In this document: positions 16,400 to 25,040 of the stretch, piece by piece
Layout: every line of letters begins with the position of its first letter
How positions within the stretch are numbered: position 1 is the first letter of the stretch
Notes under the pieces: model-generated
The model's input: the letters and a program-made list of their open reading frames with translations, nothing else
Databases searched by the model: none
Told to the model about the DNA's origin: nothing
Made by a program: the position numbers and the translations under genes
Source: Myxococcales bacterium
GTDB lineage: Bacteria > Myxococcota_A > Polyangia > Polyangiales > JAFGIB01
Assembly (NCBI GenBank): GCA_029880325.1
Contig: JAOUOP010000011.1
Coordinates: forward strand, 62,001-126,000
Length of the DNA: 64,000 nucleotides
Reading direction: 5' to 3'

Positions 16400-18583
16400 T
16401 CAGAGTTTCATCTTCGCGGCCTTGCGCCGGCGATTTCGGTAGCTCGGAACCTCGCGCGGCTTGGCCGGCTGCGCGACGAGCTCGATGCTGGCGGCCGCGG
16501 CGGCACTGGGCGTGGGAGCGGCCGCCGCTGCCGCCGCCGGCATCGGCGCGGGCGGCGCCGGGGCGCTGGCGGCCAGCCGCGGCACGATGTCTTGAAAGGC
16601 GTTTTGCATGCCCAGGGCCATCTGGGCGGGAATATCGGTGGCGAGGCGCTCGAAGAGGCCACGCACTTCGCCCATCAAGGCGGCGGTGGAATCGACGGGG
16701 GGAGCCGGAGCCGGTACCGGCGCACGCTCGCCCAGCAGGTTGTCGACCAGGGCACCCACTCCGAGGCCGGCGGCCGTGGCGGCGTCTCGCAGTCGCTGCA
16801 GCGCAGCCCACTCCTCGGCGGTGATGTTGGCGATGGCGAGCGGCGGCGCAGTCGCTGCCGGCGCAGGTGCCGCCGGGCCGGAGTTCGGGTCGGTGGCCGC
16901 AGCAGGGGGCACCCGCGATGCTGGGGCGTCCGACGTCTCCTGCGTGGCGAGTTCGGGCTCGTTTGCGGGCTCTGGCTCGGCTGTCGTCACCGCTGTAGCA
17001 GCCGTGGCCGCCGCCTCATCGACGGGTTCGACCGCGATCGTGGCCGCGGCTTCGATCGGTGCCGCAGTCGCGGCGGTGGTGGTGGTTTCGTCGGCGCTCC
17101 CCACTTCAGCCGTGGTTTCTGCTTCGGGCGCAACTGCGGCCTCGGCTTCCACAGGCGCCGGCGCAGCGTTTTTCCCATCGCTCGCAGCTGGCGCCGCCGC
17201 GGGCTCGGTCAGGGGCGGCGGTACCCCCGTGGGATCCGCCAAGGCCAGTAACTCGGAGTCGAGTTCCGCCACCGAGTCGAGCCCCAGGTGCGCCTCCTGC
17301 CCGGGCTCGGCGATCAGGTCGTCGATCTCGGGCAGTCGCAGCTCCACGACGCCGGGCTGGGCAGGCGGTGCGCTGGGCGGTCCCGGAGGCGCGCTGATGT
17401 GGACCTCGATGGTGTCCCCGGTGCCGGGTGGTGGTACCGATTCTTGCGGCGCTGGTGTGCTGTCCGCGGCCGCGGGCGGCGCGACCGAGGCCGGCAGGCC
17501 GGCAGCCGGCGGCACCGAGGGAGTGCCAGCGTGGTCGCCCACCGGCGCAAGCGAGGGCTGCGAAGCCGGCGGCGCGACCGAGGCGCCCGCGGGCGGCGGC
17601 ATCGAATGCGCGGCCGGGGGCAGCACCGAACTCGGGCCCGGGCCCGGGGCCGCCACTGCCATCGGTAGCGCCGGCTGTTGGCCCAGGCGCGTGATTACCA
17701 GGGTCAGCTCGGCCACGCGTCGCGCCGGCAGTCCGCGTTCGCCGTTGTCTGCGTAGAACATCAGCGAGCGTGCCGCCGGCACCGGAGCGACGAAGGCGCG
17801 ATAGGGTCGCGGTCGCTCCAGGGAGTTGAAGAAGCGTAAATCGGCCAGGCCGGTGCCGGGAGGGCCCAGGAAGTAGCTGCCGTGTCCGATGGCGGCTGCC
17901 AGGCTGCAATCGGGGTCAGGAAGCGCCACGCTGGTCGGCGGCGAGTGACCGCTGCCGGTGGCCGCGATGCGCAGCTGCTCACCCTTGAGCCCGACGAAGA
18001 CGGCGAACTCCACCAGGGCGTTGGCGAAGCGCAGCACCCGCGCGGCCGCATCCTGAAAGCTTCGGGGCTGGGCCAGTTGCTGCAGCAGCACGCGCACGTC
18101 GCCGTGGGTGCGCCGGCGCATAAGCCGCGCTTCGAGGGAAGCGCTCTGGGCATCGAGCTCGCCGCCGTAGACGCGCTTTCGGGCCATGATCACGCCATGG
18201 GCGTGGTTGAGCCGCTGCTCGACTTCGAGTCCGAAGAGTTCGCGCAGTTCCAGCAGCGCCTCGGGCACCAGCGGTTGATGGACCAAGACCGACAGTGAAG
18301 GGCTCGACAGCCGCAAGGGACACAGGTCGAAGGCGTGGCTGAAGCTCGGCGGGAAGCGGGCCGCCAGCTCCGGACCCAGCTCGGCGAGTTCCTCGGCGGT
18401 GACCGCCACCAGGCCGTGGGCGGCCTCGAGCGCGGTGAGGATTTCGTCCTCGTCGACGAGATCGAGTTCCAACAGGGCGGTACTGAGCGCACCGCCAAAT
18501 TCCCGTTGGTGCCGCTCGGCCCACTCGACGCCAGCGTCATCGATGACGCCCTTGTCGAGCAACTTCTCGAACAGCGGATCCAT
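16400..18583 (-). CDS. GspE-N/MshEN-like domain protein with long Ala/Pro/Glu-rich disordered region
   Basis: A 727-residue protein. Residues about 1-135 resemble the N-terminal domain of type II secretion/type IV pilus ATPases (GspE-N or MshEN), with FGGALSTALLELDLVDEDE and ILTALEAAHGLVAV in the expected G-L-G-L-L-L order. Some MshEN domains bind cyclic di-GMP, but whether this one does is open. Residues about 145-290 may form a GAF-like domain (LLQQLAQPRSFQDAAARVL). Residues about 300-580 are Ala/Pro/Glu/Thr low complexity. A short helical part (EEWAALQRLRDAATAAG) and a basic tail ending RNRRRKAAKMKL follow. No ATPase core is present. It is sandwiched between two actin-like genes with gaps of 27 and 19 bases and may be their adaptor or scaffold. 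Confidence 0.7.
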   Translation of the reverse strand: MDPLFEKLLDKGVIDDAGVEWAERHQREFGGALSTALLELDLVDEDEILTALEAAHGLVAVTAEELAELGPELAARFPPSFSHAFDLCPLRLSSPSLSVLVHQPLVPEALLELRELFGLEVEQRLNHAHGVIMARKRVYGGELDAQSASLEARLMRRRTHGDVRVLLQQLAQPRSFQDAAARVLRFANALVEFAVFVGLKGEQLRIAATGSGHSPPTSVALPDPDCSLAAAIGHGSYFLGPPGTGLADLRFFNSLERPRPYRAFVAPVPAARSLMFYADNGERGLPARRVAELTLVITRLGQQPALPMAVAAPGPGPSSVLPPAAHSMPPPAGASVAPPASQPSLAPVGDHAGTPSVPPAAGLPASVAPPAAADSTPAPQESVPPPGTGDTIEVHISAPPGPPSAPPAQPGVVELRLPEIDDLIAEPGQEAHLGLDSVAELDSELLALADPTGVPPPLTEPAAAPAASDGKNAAPAPVEAEAAVAPEAETTAEVGSADETTTTAATAAPIEAAATIAVEPVDEAAATAATAVTTAEPEPANEPELATQETSDAPASRVPPAAATDPNSGPAAPAPAATAPPLAIANITAEEWAALQRLRDAATAAGLGVGALVDNLLGERAPVPAPAPPVDSTAALMGEVRGLFERLATDIPAQMALGMQNAFQDIVPRLAASAPAPPAPMPAAAAAAAPTPSAAAAASIELVAQPAKPREVPSYRNRRRKAAKMKL

Positions 18584-18610
18584 CGCGTGTAGGGCGAGAG
18601 GACTGCCCGT

Positions 18611-19813
18611 TTACTCCTTGTCGTGTACGACGGCGGAGATCGCGATGGTGGGGTCGACGTCTTCGTCGAGCTCCATGGCCATCTGATCGCGCGCCAACAG
18701 CATCAGGCCCACGGTGTTGGCGTAGCGCGCGTCCACCGGCAGCGCTTCGTTGCCCACGATGCGCTCGTCGGCCATGGTTGGGTCCCAGCCGAAGAACTCC
18801 GCGACCCGCTTTTTGACCTTGTTGAAGACGAGGTTGGCGCCGCCGCCGACGACGGCCACGTAGTCCAGGCTTACGCCCTTGGCACCCAGCGCCGCCACGT
18901 CGACGCGCAGCTTCTTGAGGATGTTGTCCGACAGTGCCTCGCACTCGGCTTCCACCATGGCGTCGAAGTTGAAGACGCCAGCGCCGGGAACCTCGATTTC
19001 GCGCTGGCCGGCGGCGATCTTCTCCATCAGGCGCTGCTCCTGCACCTTCACCTTTTGGCCGCTCTTTTCGAACAGGGCCTGGCTGATGTTGCTGGTGATG
19101 GTGTGGATACCCGCCGGCTCCGACGAGGCCAGGGCGATGTCGGCTTCGTTTTCCACAATGGGCAGGCTGATCCAGGTGCCGTGGCCGATGTCGACCACGT
19201 AGGTGTTGAAGAGCTTCATGTCGAACTTGGAGAAGAGCAGCACCATGTAGGCACCGAAGCCCTGGAACTGCACCAGCGAAAAGACGATCTCGACCTCCTG
19301 CTCGAAGGTCTCCTCGGTGGCCACGTTCTTGGCGCGGATCTTCATGATGCGCTTGTCGCCGCGCGTCTCCAGGTGGCTGCGCACGTGATCGAGAAAGCGC
19401 TCGGAGGCTTCTTCGCCGGCCTTGAGCGGCATGCCGAAGCTCAGAGCCACGCGCGTCAGGGGCTCCGTCCGTTCTTGACTCAGAGCGAAGAGCCCCGCTT
19501 GCAGCGAGGTGTAGGCGTCGTCGAAATTCTGCAGCACTCCGCCTTCGGTGAACCACTGGGGGCGCTGGGAGCTGCGGGTCATGGCGCCCACGTAGCGGTA
19601 GTCGCTGCGCGAGGAATCCCAGATCGCCAGGTTGTGCAGTGGTCGTCTGTCGCTCGAGCGATTCATGCGCCGCCAGCTGCTCTCCAACTGCTCGGTAAGA
19701 GCATCGCCGACCACCGAGGAGAAATAGAGTACCCGATCGCCATCGCAGAACTTGCTGGTGGAGGTTCCCAGATCCACGCCTACCGGAATCACGCCCTCGT
19801 AATTTTCGGACAC
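18611..19813 (-). CDS. ParM-like actin-fold ATPase (first gene of double-actin operon)
   Basis: A 400-residue protein starting at a GTG seven bases after a strong ggagg. Actin-superfamily motifs are clear: phosphate-1 VGVDLGTSTSKFCDGD near residue 10, phosphate-2 TYVVDIGHGTWISLPIV near residue 208, and an adenosine motif YVAVVGGGANLVFNKVKKRV near residue 330. The order and spacing fit ParM/Alp-type filament-forming ATPases. The open frame continues upstream for 260 codons, but that part has no coding character and overlaps the divergent gene. It heads a three-gene unit with a GspE-N-type protein and a second actin-like ATPase. The Fur-box palindrome at 20015-20033 lies about 200 bases upstream, in the divergent intergenic region. 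Confidence 0.82.
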   Translation of the reverse strand: MSENYEGVIPVGVDLGTSTSKFCDGDRVLYFSSVVGDALTEQLESSWRRMNRSSDRRPLHNLAIWDSSRSDYRYVGAMTRSSQRPQWFTEGGVLQNFDDAYTSLQAGLFALSQERTEPLTRVALSFGMPLKAGEEASERFLDHVRSHLETRGDKRIMKIRAKNVATEETFEQEVEIVFSLVQFQGFGAYMVLLFSKFDMKLFNTYVVDIGHGTWISLPIVENEADIALASSEPAGIHTITSNISQALFEKSGQKVKVQEQRLMEKIAAGQREIEVPGAGVFNFDAMVEAECEALSDNILKKLRVDVAALGAKGVSLDYVAVVGGGANLVFNKVKKRVAEFFGWDPTMADERIVGNEALPVDARYANTVGLMLLARDQMAMELDEDVDPTIAISAVVHDKE

Positions 19814-20014
19814 TTCGCGCCTCCGTTTCGGCTGCGGCCAGGGGAAGGTGGCCTGCCTGGCCAGGATCATAACATCCTGGAAAGGTGGGCAATCCAGGGC
19901 TTTGTCACGTTCGATGTAGGGGGCTCGGGGGGCTTGAACTACGCTTCGGCTGAATGCACGACCTCCCCGCGCCGGGCACCAGCCGAATCGAACCGCCCCG
20001 GAGGCATTTTCGAT

Positions 20015-20033
20015 GTTGAAAATCATTTTCAAC
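20015..20033. promoter_or_regulatory. Near-consensus Fur box
   Basis: The 19 bases gttgaaaatcattttcaac form a perfect palindrome about a central c. The inner 15 bases match the 7-1-7 Fur consensus (tgataatnattatca) at 12 of 14 defined positions. It sits 22 bases before the ATG of the 20056 gene, where a bound repressor would block transcription, and is AT-rich in otherwise GC-rich DNA. It may also affect the divergent actin-like gene. Confidence 0.8.
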
Positions 20034-20055
20034 AAGGCTAGGGTTCTCGACAACG

Positions 20056-21585
20056 ATGCAGTTACGCACCACCCAGCCTGCCGCCGCGCGCCCCTTGCAC
20101 CAGGCATTGGCCCTTGTGCTGTGTGTGGGCGGTCTGCTGCTGCGCCTGTGGGCCGTGCCCCCGGAAGTCGGCGACATCGACAGCGTGAACCTGGCCCGCG
20201 GCCTTGCGCACTTCGACGTCTTCGCCCAGGCGCCGCATTTTCCCGGCTATCCCGTGCTGATCGCCGCGGGCACGCTCCTGCGTGAGCTGGGCGTCGAGCG
20301 TCCGGTGTGGGCCCTTTCCCTGCCAGGCATCCTGCTCTTTCCGGTCGCCGGCTGGCTGCTTTTCTCCACGCTTCGCTGGCGTCTTTCACCCGCAGCGGCG
20401 CTGGGCGCACTGGCGGTCGCAGCCCTGAGCCCGGCCTGCGTGCTGGCCGGGGGGTGGCCGGCCTCCGACGGCCTCGGCCTGAGCCTCTTGATGCTGGGCT
20501 GGGGACTTTTGCTCCACCGCGCAAGCGGCCGAGCCGCCCTCGGATGGTTGTTGCTGGGCCTGTTGCTCGGGGTGCGCCTGTCGTGGTGGCCGCTGGTGGC
20601 GGCATCGGCTGCGCTGTGGTTGCTGGTTCGGCGTCCCCTTGCGCCGGCCTTCGCCCTGGGCAGCGCCGGCATCGCCCTGTGGCTTGTGCCCATGCTCGCG
20701 CGCTTCGGTGCCGGGCCGCTCTTCGAGCTGGCCACGGGGTTCACCGAGGGCCATGTCTACGAGTTCGGCGGCAGCGCCCTGGCCGCCGGTGCTTCCGCGC
20801 CCGGCGCGCGCCTTTTGCGCTTGCTGTGGGGCCTGTGGGATGGCGGCTTCGGGGGGCTGTGGCCGGCGGAGATTCCACAGGGCGCAGGCGCCCTCGGTGA
20901 GCACGGGCTGATCGCACTGCCGATCAGCGCCCTATGCCTTGCGGCCCTGTGGCGGATGCTACGTACAGGCGGCCTCGGGGCCTGGTCCGCCGCCGACGGC
21001 AAGCGCTTCGCCTTCGGCGTCCTGCTCTTCGCGCCCTATCTGCTGTGGCTTCTGGGCTTTCAGAACGTGCAGAAGTTGCGCCACCTGACGCCGCTGCTCT
21101 TGCCCATCGGAGCACTTCTTTCGATGGCGCTGTCGACCTCGGGGCATCGCGCCCGTTGGTCTGCACTGCTTTTGCCGCTCTCGCTCCTCGCCGTCGCCCT
21201 GCCGCGGGCGCTCGAGCAGGGCCAGCGTTCCGCGCCCGGCCTGGCCCTGATGCAGTACGTGCAGGCCCAGCGCGCTCCCGATCGTCTTCTGATCTTCGCC
21301 GGCCCCGAAGCGCGCCTCTTCGAGCATTTGGCTCCCAGTTACCGCGTGCTGCGCGCGGTCGACGGCGAGATCGTGGAGCGCGAGGCGCGCCGCGCCGCCG
21401 CCCAGGGCGTCGAGGTTTGGCTCAGCAGCAGCGCGCCCGGCTTTGTCGAGCTTTCCACGGAACTGACCTGGCTGGCCGAATTTACGGCGACCCCGAGCGT
21501 GCGACCCCACGAGTCCGGCGTGGCGCTTGCGCGCTTTGTGCCGCAGCAACCGACCCTCGTGTCGCGTGTGGAGGCGCTTCCATGA
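20056..21585 (+). CDS. Polytopic membrane protein, probable GT-C-fold glycosyltransferase
   Basis: A 509-residue integral membrane protein with about ten hydrophobic segments and a soluble C-terminal domain of about 120 residues. The first loop contains an acidic pair in PPEVGDIDSVNLARGLAHF, placed as in GT-C glycosyltransferases (GT39/ArnT/PMT type), where an Asp in the first periplasmic loop is catalytic. HFPGYPVLIA soon after is also typical of this fold. Enzymes of this type move sugars from a polyprenyl carrier to an envelope acceptor. It is the first gene after the Fur box and overlaps the next lipoprotein gene by four bases (ATGA). The GT-C call is from topology and one motif; no acceptor can be named. 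Confidence 0.65.
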   Translation: MQLRTTQPAAARPLHQALALVLCVGGLLLRLWAVPPEVGDIDSVNLARGLAHFDVFAQAPHFPGYPVLIAAGTLLRELGVERPVWALSLPGILLFPVAGWLLFSTLRWRLSPAAALGALAVAALSPACVLAGGWPASDGLGLSLLMLGWGLLLHRASGRAALGWLLLGLLLGVRLSWWPLVAASAALWLLVRRPLAPAFALGSAGIALWLVPMLARFGAGPLFELATGFTEGHVYEFGGSALAAGASAPGARLLRLLWGLWDGGFGGLWPAEIPQGAGALGEHGLIALPISALCLAALWRMLRTGGLGAWSAADGKRFAFGVLLFAPYLLWLLGFQNVQKLRHLTPLLLPIGALLSMALSTSGHRARWSALLLPLSLLAVALPRALEQGQRSAPGLALMQYVQAQRAPDRLLIFAGPEARLFEHLAPSYRVLRAVDGEIVEREARRAAAQGVEVWLSSSAPGFVELSTELTWLAEFTATPSVRPHESGVALARFVPQQPTLVSRVEALP

Positions 21586-22274
21586 ATGCCCACGGAACTA
21601 TCCTTGCCACCCGGAAGCAGGCCCTGCCGCTGATGCTCTTGTTTTGCTGCCTGGTGGGCTGCGCCCCGGAGAGCAGCCAGGACCAGCCCTTCGTCCAGCA
21701 CAGCGCCGAGCAGAGCGCCCGCTGGACGGTGGACCTCAACCGCGTGCTCGACGGCGTCTATCGCACCTACCGTCCGCGCTGCCTGGACAAGGTGGGCCTG
21801 GGGCATACGGTGGAGTTTCGCAACTTCGCGCCTCAGATCCCGGCCAATGTCTCGTCGCTGGCGAGCCCCGAAGGTGCGACGCCGCTGTTTTCGCCGAATC
21901 TGGTGCGCCCCTACAACTACGTGGGCCGGAGCGACTCCGACAACGACATCTGCGAGACCCGCGGCGACGACGGCTGCGAGCAAAAGGCCCACTACAGCTA
22001 CTGGCGCCACACCTTCGAGATCCCCGGTGTCTACGACTACATCGATACCAACGCCGGTGAGCCCGGGCGCAAGGTGGTCGACCCCTACTACGGCACGGTG
22101 ACCTTCGTGGGCATCGACCCAAACACCCCCTTCGGCACCATCTGCGTGGAGGACGAGGCAGGGGAAGGTTGTCTCGGCGTGTGTTGCGCCGACGATTCGG
22201 ACTGCGAGAGCGGACAGGTCTGCATGCGTTCGGCGGTGGATGCCGAAGGTCGCTGCCTGACGCCCTCGGGATGA
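21582..22274 (+). CDS. Cupredoxin-like lipoprotein with Cys-rich tail
   Basis: A 230-residue predicted lipoprotein; the lipobox CLVGC ends a hydrophobic N-terminus. Residues about 65-185 look like a cupredoxin-type beta-sandwich: GHTVEFRNFAPQIPANVSSL at the start, and HTFEIPGVYDYIDTNAG then YYGTVTFVG at the end, matching the plastocyanin pattern F-PG-Y-Y-G-V-V. The usual Cys and Met copper ligands are not evident in that final loop, so metal binding is uncertain. The C-terminal 45 residues are Cys-rich (GVCCADDSDCESGQVC). The start overlaps the stop of the GT-C-like gene, so the two are translationally coupled and share the upstream Fur box. Confidence 0.6.
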   Translation: MNAHGTILATRKQALPLMLLFCCLVGCAPESSQDQPFVQHSAEQSARWTVDLNRVLDGVYRTYRPRCLDKVGLGHTVEFRNFAPQIPANVSSLASPEGATPLFSPNLVRPYNYVGRSDSDNDICETRGDDGCEQKAHYSYWRHTFEIPGVYDYIDTNAGEPGRKVVDPYYGTVTFVGIDPNTPFGTICVEDEAGEGCLGVCCADDSDCESGQVCMRSAVDAEGRCLTPSG

Positions 22275-22312
22275 ACGATGCTGCCGCCAGCGGCGGCGCG
22301 GGAGGATGAAGG

Positions 22313-23422
22313 ATGAGAAAAGAACACGTGATCGCCCTTGGAGCCGGCCTGGGACTGAGCCTGGCCGCAGTTGGCTGTTCCAGTGACGGCGACGGCACCG
22401 GTAGCGAGGTGGCCACTACCAGCGCGCCGCTGCAGTGCGACAGCGGCAGCTATGTCGCCTTCGACAGCGCCAACCACCTCAATCAGGATCTGCGGTTGGC
22501 GGCCCACGCCGAGATGAACACGCTGATGAAGGACGCGGCCAGCGCCATGGACGCCGGCGACGCCAGCGCCGCCTCCGACATGTTCGGCGCCGCCACCACC
22601 ATTTACATGGAGGAGAGCGAGTCGGCCAGCCTGCGGGTCAAGGTCATGGGGCGGCTCGACGAGCATGTCGCCGGCGATCCGGTCGAGGGAGAGCGTCTGG
22701 ACGCCACCATCGTCAAGTGGCTGGAGTTCGGATCGGGCGCCCAAGATCCGCTGGAGGCCACGGTGGCACGGCAGTGGGTCGACAAGACCATGACCGAGTT
22801 CTTCTTCCTGTCTGTACACCACGAGCTTTTGGCTGGCACGCGCAAAAACTGGGATGAGGCTTTCGGTTACTTCGGCAGCGGTCCCGACAACGACGAAGCC
22901 GACTTCCGCGGCCTGGCCAGCACCGCCTTCAAGCGCGACAGCAACAACGGCACCAGTCTCGAGCCCGAGATCTTCAACGGTTTGGTCGATGGCTCCTGCG
23001 AGGTCGCCAGGGCGCTCGACGAGGCCGAAGCCGAGGAGATCGACATCGCCGGCACGGCGGTGGAGCCGATCGTCGTCGACATCGATCTCGCGATGCAGCA
23101 GGTGCTGGCCTACTCGGTCGGCCACGAGGCCTTCGAGATGATCGAGTTGCTCGAGGCCGACACGGTCGACACCGACGAGATCACGATCAAGGCCGCCGAG
23201 CTGATCCCTTTCTTCGTGCCCATCGAGCGCATCATGAACGACAAGGGCGGCGACTCGGCCGAACGCGCCGCCGAGATCCGCTCGATCGTCGACGCCATGC
23301 CCGTCTCCGACCCCGATCAAATGGACGTGGGCGACACCAGCTGGATCGACGGTCTGGGTGAGGGACCCGCGCGCATCATCGAGTTGCTCGAGGTCGAATA
23401 CGACATCGAGATTCAGGGCTGA
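22313..23422 (+). CDS. Helical lipoprotein, DUF4856-like
   Basis: A 369-residue predicted lipoprotein (lipobox AAVGC) with a gggaggatgaagg ribosome site. The mature protein is largely alpha-helical and acidic. Segments such as HHELLAGTRKNWDEAFGYFG and VGHEAFEMIELLEA recall the DUF4856 family, where a WDEA-GYFG block is characteristic. In Bacteroidetes that family lies beside imelysin and TonB-receptor genes under iron control. The position here, two genes downstream of a Fur box, agrees with an iron-related role. The family match is from memory of the motif and should be treated as tentative; the protein could otherwise be called a hypothetical lipoprotein. Confidence 0.55.
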   Translation: MRKEHVIALGAGLGLSLAAVGCSSDGDGTGSEVATTSAPLQCDSGSYVAFDSANHLNQDLRLAAHAEMNTLMKDAASAMDAGDASAASDMFGAATTIYMEESESASLRVKVMGRLDEHVAGDPVEGERLDATIVKWLEFGSGAQDPLEATVARQWVDKTMTEFFFLSVHHELLAGTRKNWDEAFGYFGSGPDNDEADFRGLASTAFKRDSNNGTSLEPEIFNGLVDGSCEVARALDEAEAEEIDIAGTAVEPIVVDIDLAMQQVLAYSVGHEAFEMIELLEADTVDTDEITIKAAELIPFFVPIERIMNDKGGDSAERAAEIRSIVDAMPVSDPDQMDVGDTSWIDGLGEGPARIIELLEVEYDIEIQG

Positions 23423-23475
23423 AGCTCGCTCCGGGTAGTGCGTTGGCTAAGTTGTGATCAACAAAGAGTTAGAAC

Positions 23476-25032
23476 ATGCGGATCGGTCTCATCCTCGCGC
23501 TTTTGCTGACTCTGGGCCTGTGTGCACCCAAGGCGCTCAGAGCCCAGAGCCCCGAGGCGGAAGTCGGGGGTGAGGCCGCCGCCGCGCCCGCGACCCCGGA
23601 GGCGGCGGCGGACGCTGCGCCCGGCGGGCCGGTCGAGGACGCCGAGCCCGGGCCGGCACCGGAGCCCGAGGTGGCGCCGGCTGCTCAGGACCAGGCTGCC
23701 CCCGATTCCGGTGCCGGGGTGGTCGCGGACACCGCGCTTTCGGCCGGTACCGACATCGAGGCCGCAGCCGAGACCGATGGTCCGGTCATCGAGCTCGCGG
23801 AGGAAGACCTTCCGGGGCAGCAGGCTGCGCCGGGCGCGGCGCCTTCGGCCGCCGGTGGCAGCACCGATCCCCAGGACCCGAAGAGCGGCGACCTGATCGA
23901 ACGCGTCTCCAGCAGTGGCAGCGGCGTCACCCTCGGCGGCTACGGTCAACACGAGCTCAAGGGCGGTGAGAGCGAGACCCTGCGCTTTCGCAATCACCGC
24001 TACGTGATCTTCGTCTTCGGCCGCATCAGCGACCGGTTGACGACCACGACCGAGATCGAGTTCGAGTGGGCCGGCTCGCCGCTCAAGCGCGACGGCACAT
24101 TGGGGCCGGGCGAGGTGCTGCTCGAATTCTCGGTGCTCGACTTCAAGCTCGCCGAGTGGCTGGTGTTGCGTGCGGGTGTGATCCTGTCGCCGGTCAGCAG
24201 CTTCAACATCAACCACGACGCCCCCACCCGCGATCTCGTGGACCGGCCCATCGCCTATACCTCGGTGGTTCCCAGCACCTGGTACGAGAGTGGCGCAGGC
24301 CTCTACGGCAAGTTCGCCCTCTCCGACGAACAGCAGCTGGGTTACGAAATCTACGTCATCAATGGCCTCGACGCGCGCATCTACGACGGCATCGGGCTAC
24401 GCGGGGCGCGCGGTTCGCACTTCGAGGATAACAACGACGACAAAGCCGTCATCGGCCGTGTCGCCTACAAACCCACGCTCGACACCGAGTTCGGGCTGTC
24501 GGGCTACACCGGTGCCTACGACCAGCGCCAAAACCGCATCCTGATGGGCAACCTGGATTTCAAGATCCGTGCCGGCGACCTGGAGTTGCTTGGTGAAGCG
24601 GTCTACGTGGACATCGACGACGGCTTCGTCGAGGGCTTTTCGGCCTCGTCGCCCGCCAATACCCGCGATGCCGTGCCCACCGGAATGTGGGGCTACTTCG
24701 GGCAGATCAACTACCATTTCCGGATCGAACCGCTGTTTCGGCACCTCCCGGCGGAACTGGACTCGGCGGTTTTGACCGCGGTCGCCCGCTACGAGGCCAA
24801 GGACACCGACGTGAATTTCAACAGCACCCTGGGCGATCAACGCCGGCTGACCCTGGGGCTGAACTTTCGCCCCATCGAGCAGGTGGTCTTCAAGAACGAC
24901 CTGCAGTGGAATACGCGGGGCCTCGACGGCCAGCACGATGCTGCCGATCTGTGGCAGGGGCGCTTCTGGGACGGCCGCAAGGGCGGTGTGCTCTTCGACG
25001 CGTTCGCGTTTTCGGCGGCCTATTTGTTTTGA
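23476..25032 (+). CDS. Outer-membrane porin-like barrel with Ala/Glu/Pro-rich N-terminal region
   Basis: A 518-residue protein with a signal peptide (MRIGLILALLLTLG to LRAQ), then about 120 residues rich in Ala, Pro, Glu and Gly that probably span the periplasm. A 16-18-strand barrel follows, starting at VTLGGYGQHELKGG and ending AFAFSAAYLF with a terminal Phe, the outer-membrane insertion signal. Strand patterns such as RYVIFVFGRISDRLTTTTEI and LVLRAGVILSPVSSFNINHD resemble phosphate-selective porin O/P-type proteins. It lies 53 bases after the DUF4856-like gene and nine bases before the GT2 gene. In the context of a Fur-headed run, uptake or export of a metal or metal complex is possible but not shown. 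Confidence 0.72.
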   Translation: MRIGLILALLLTLGLCAPKALRAQSPEAEVGGEAAAAPATPEAAADAAPGGPVEDAEPGPAPEPEVAPAAQDQAAPDSGAGVVADTALSAGTDIEAAAETDGPVIELAEEDLPGQQAAPGAAPSAAGGSTDPQDPKSGDLIERVSSSGSGVTLGGYGQHELKGGESETLRFRNHRYVIFVFGRISDRLTTTTEIEFEWAGSPLKRDGTLGPGEVLLEFSVLDFKLAEWLVLRAGVILSPVSSFNINHDAPTRDLVDRPIAYTSVVPSTWYESGAGLYGKFALSDEQQLGYEIYVINGLDARIYDGIGLRGARGSHFEDNNDDKAVIGRVAYKPTLDTEFGLSGYTGAYDQRQNRILMGNLDFKIRAGDLELLGEAVYVDIDDGFVEGFSASSPANTRDAVPTGMWGYFGQINYHFRIEPLFRHLPAELDSAVLTAVARYEAKDTDVNFNSTLGDQRRLTLGLNFRPIEQVVFKNDLQWNTRGLDGQHDAADLWQGRFWDGRKGGVLFDAFAFSAAYLF

Positions 25033-25040
25033 GCCCGGTG

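Noticed and set aside
16608..17756. A long Ala/Ser/Gly-rich plus-strand frame opposite the GspE-N-domain gene
   Set aside because: It is a shadow of the Ala/Pro-rich coding region; no start signal or domain is seen.
19814..20605. N-terminal extension of the first actin-like protein
   Set aside because: The open frame continues but has random-looking Arg/Pro/Gly composition, overlaps the divergent gene, and the GTG at 19813 has an excellent ribosome site just before the actin fold begins.
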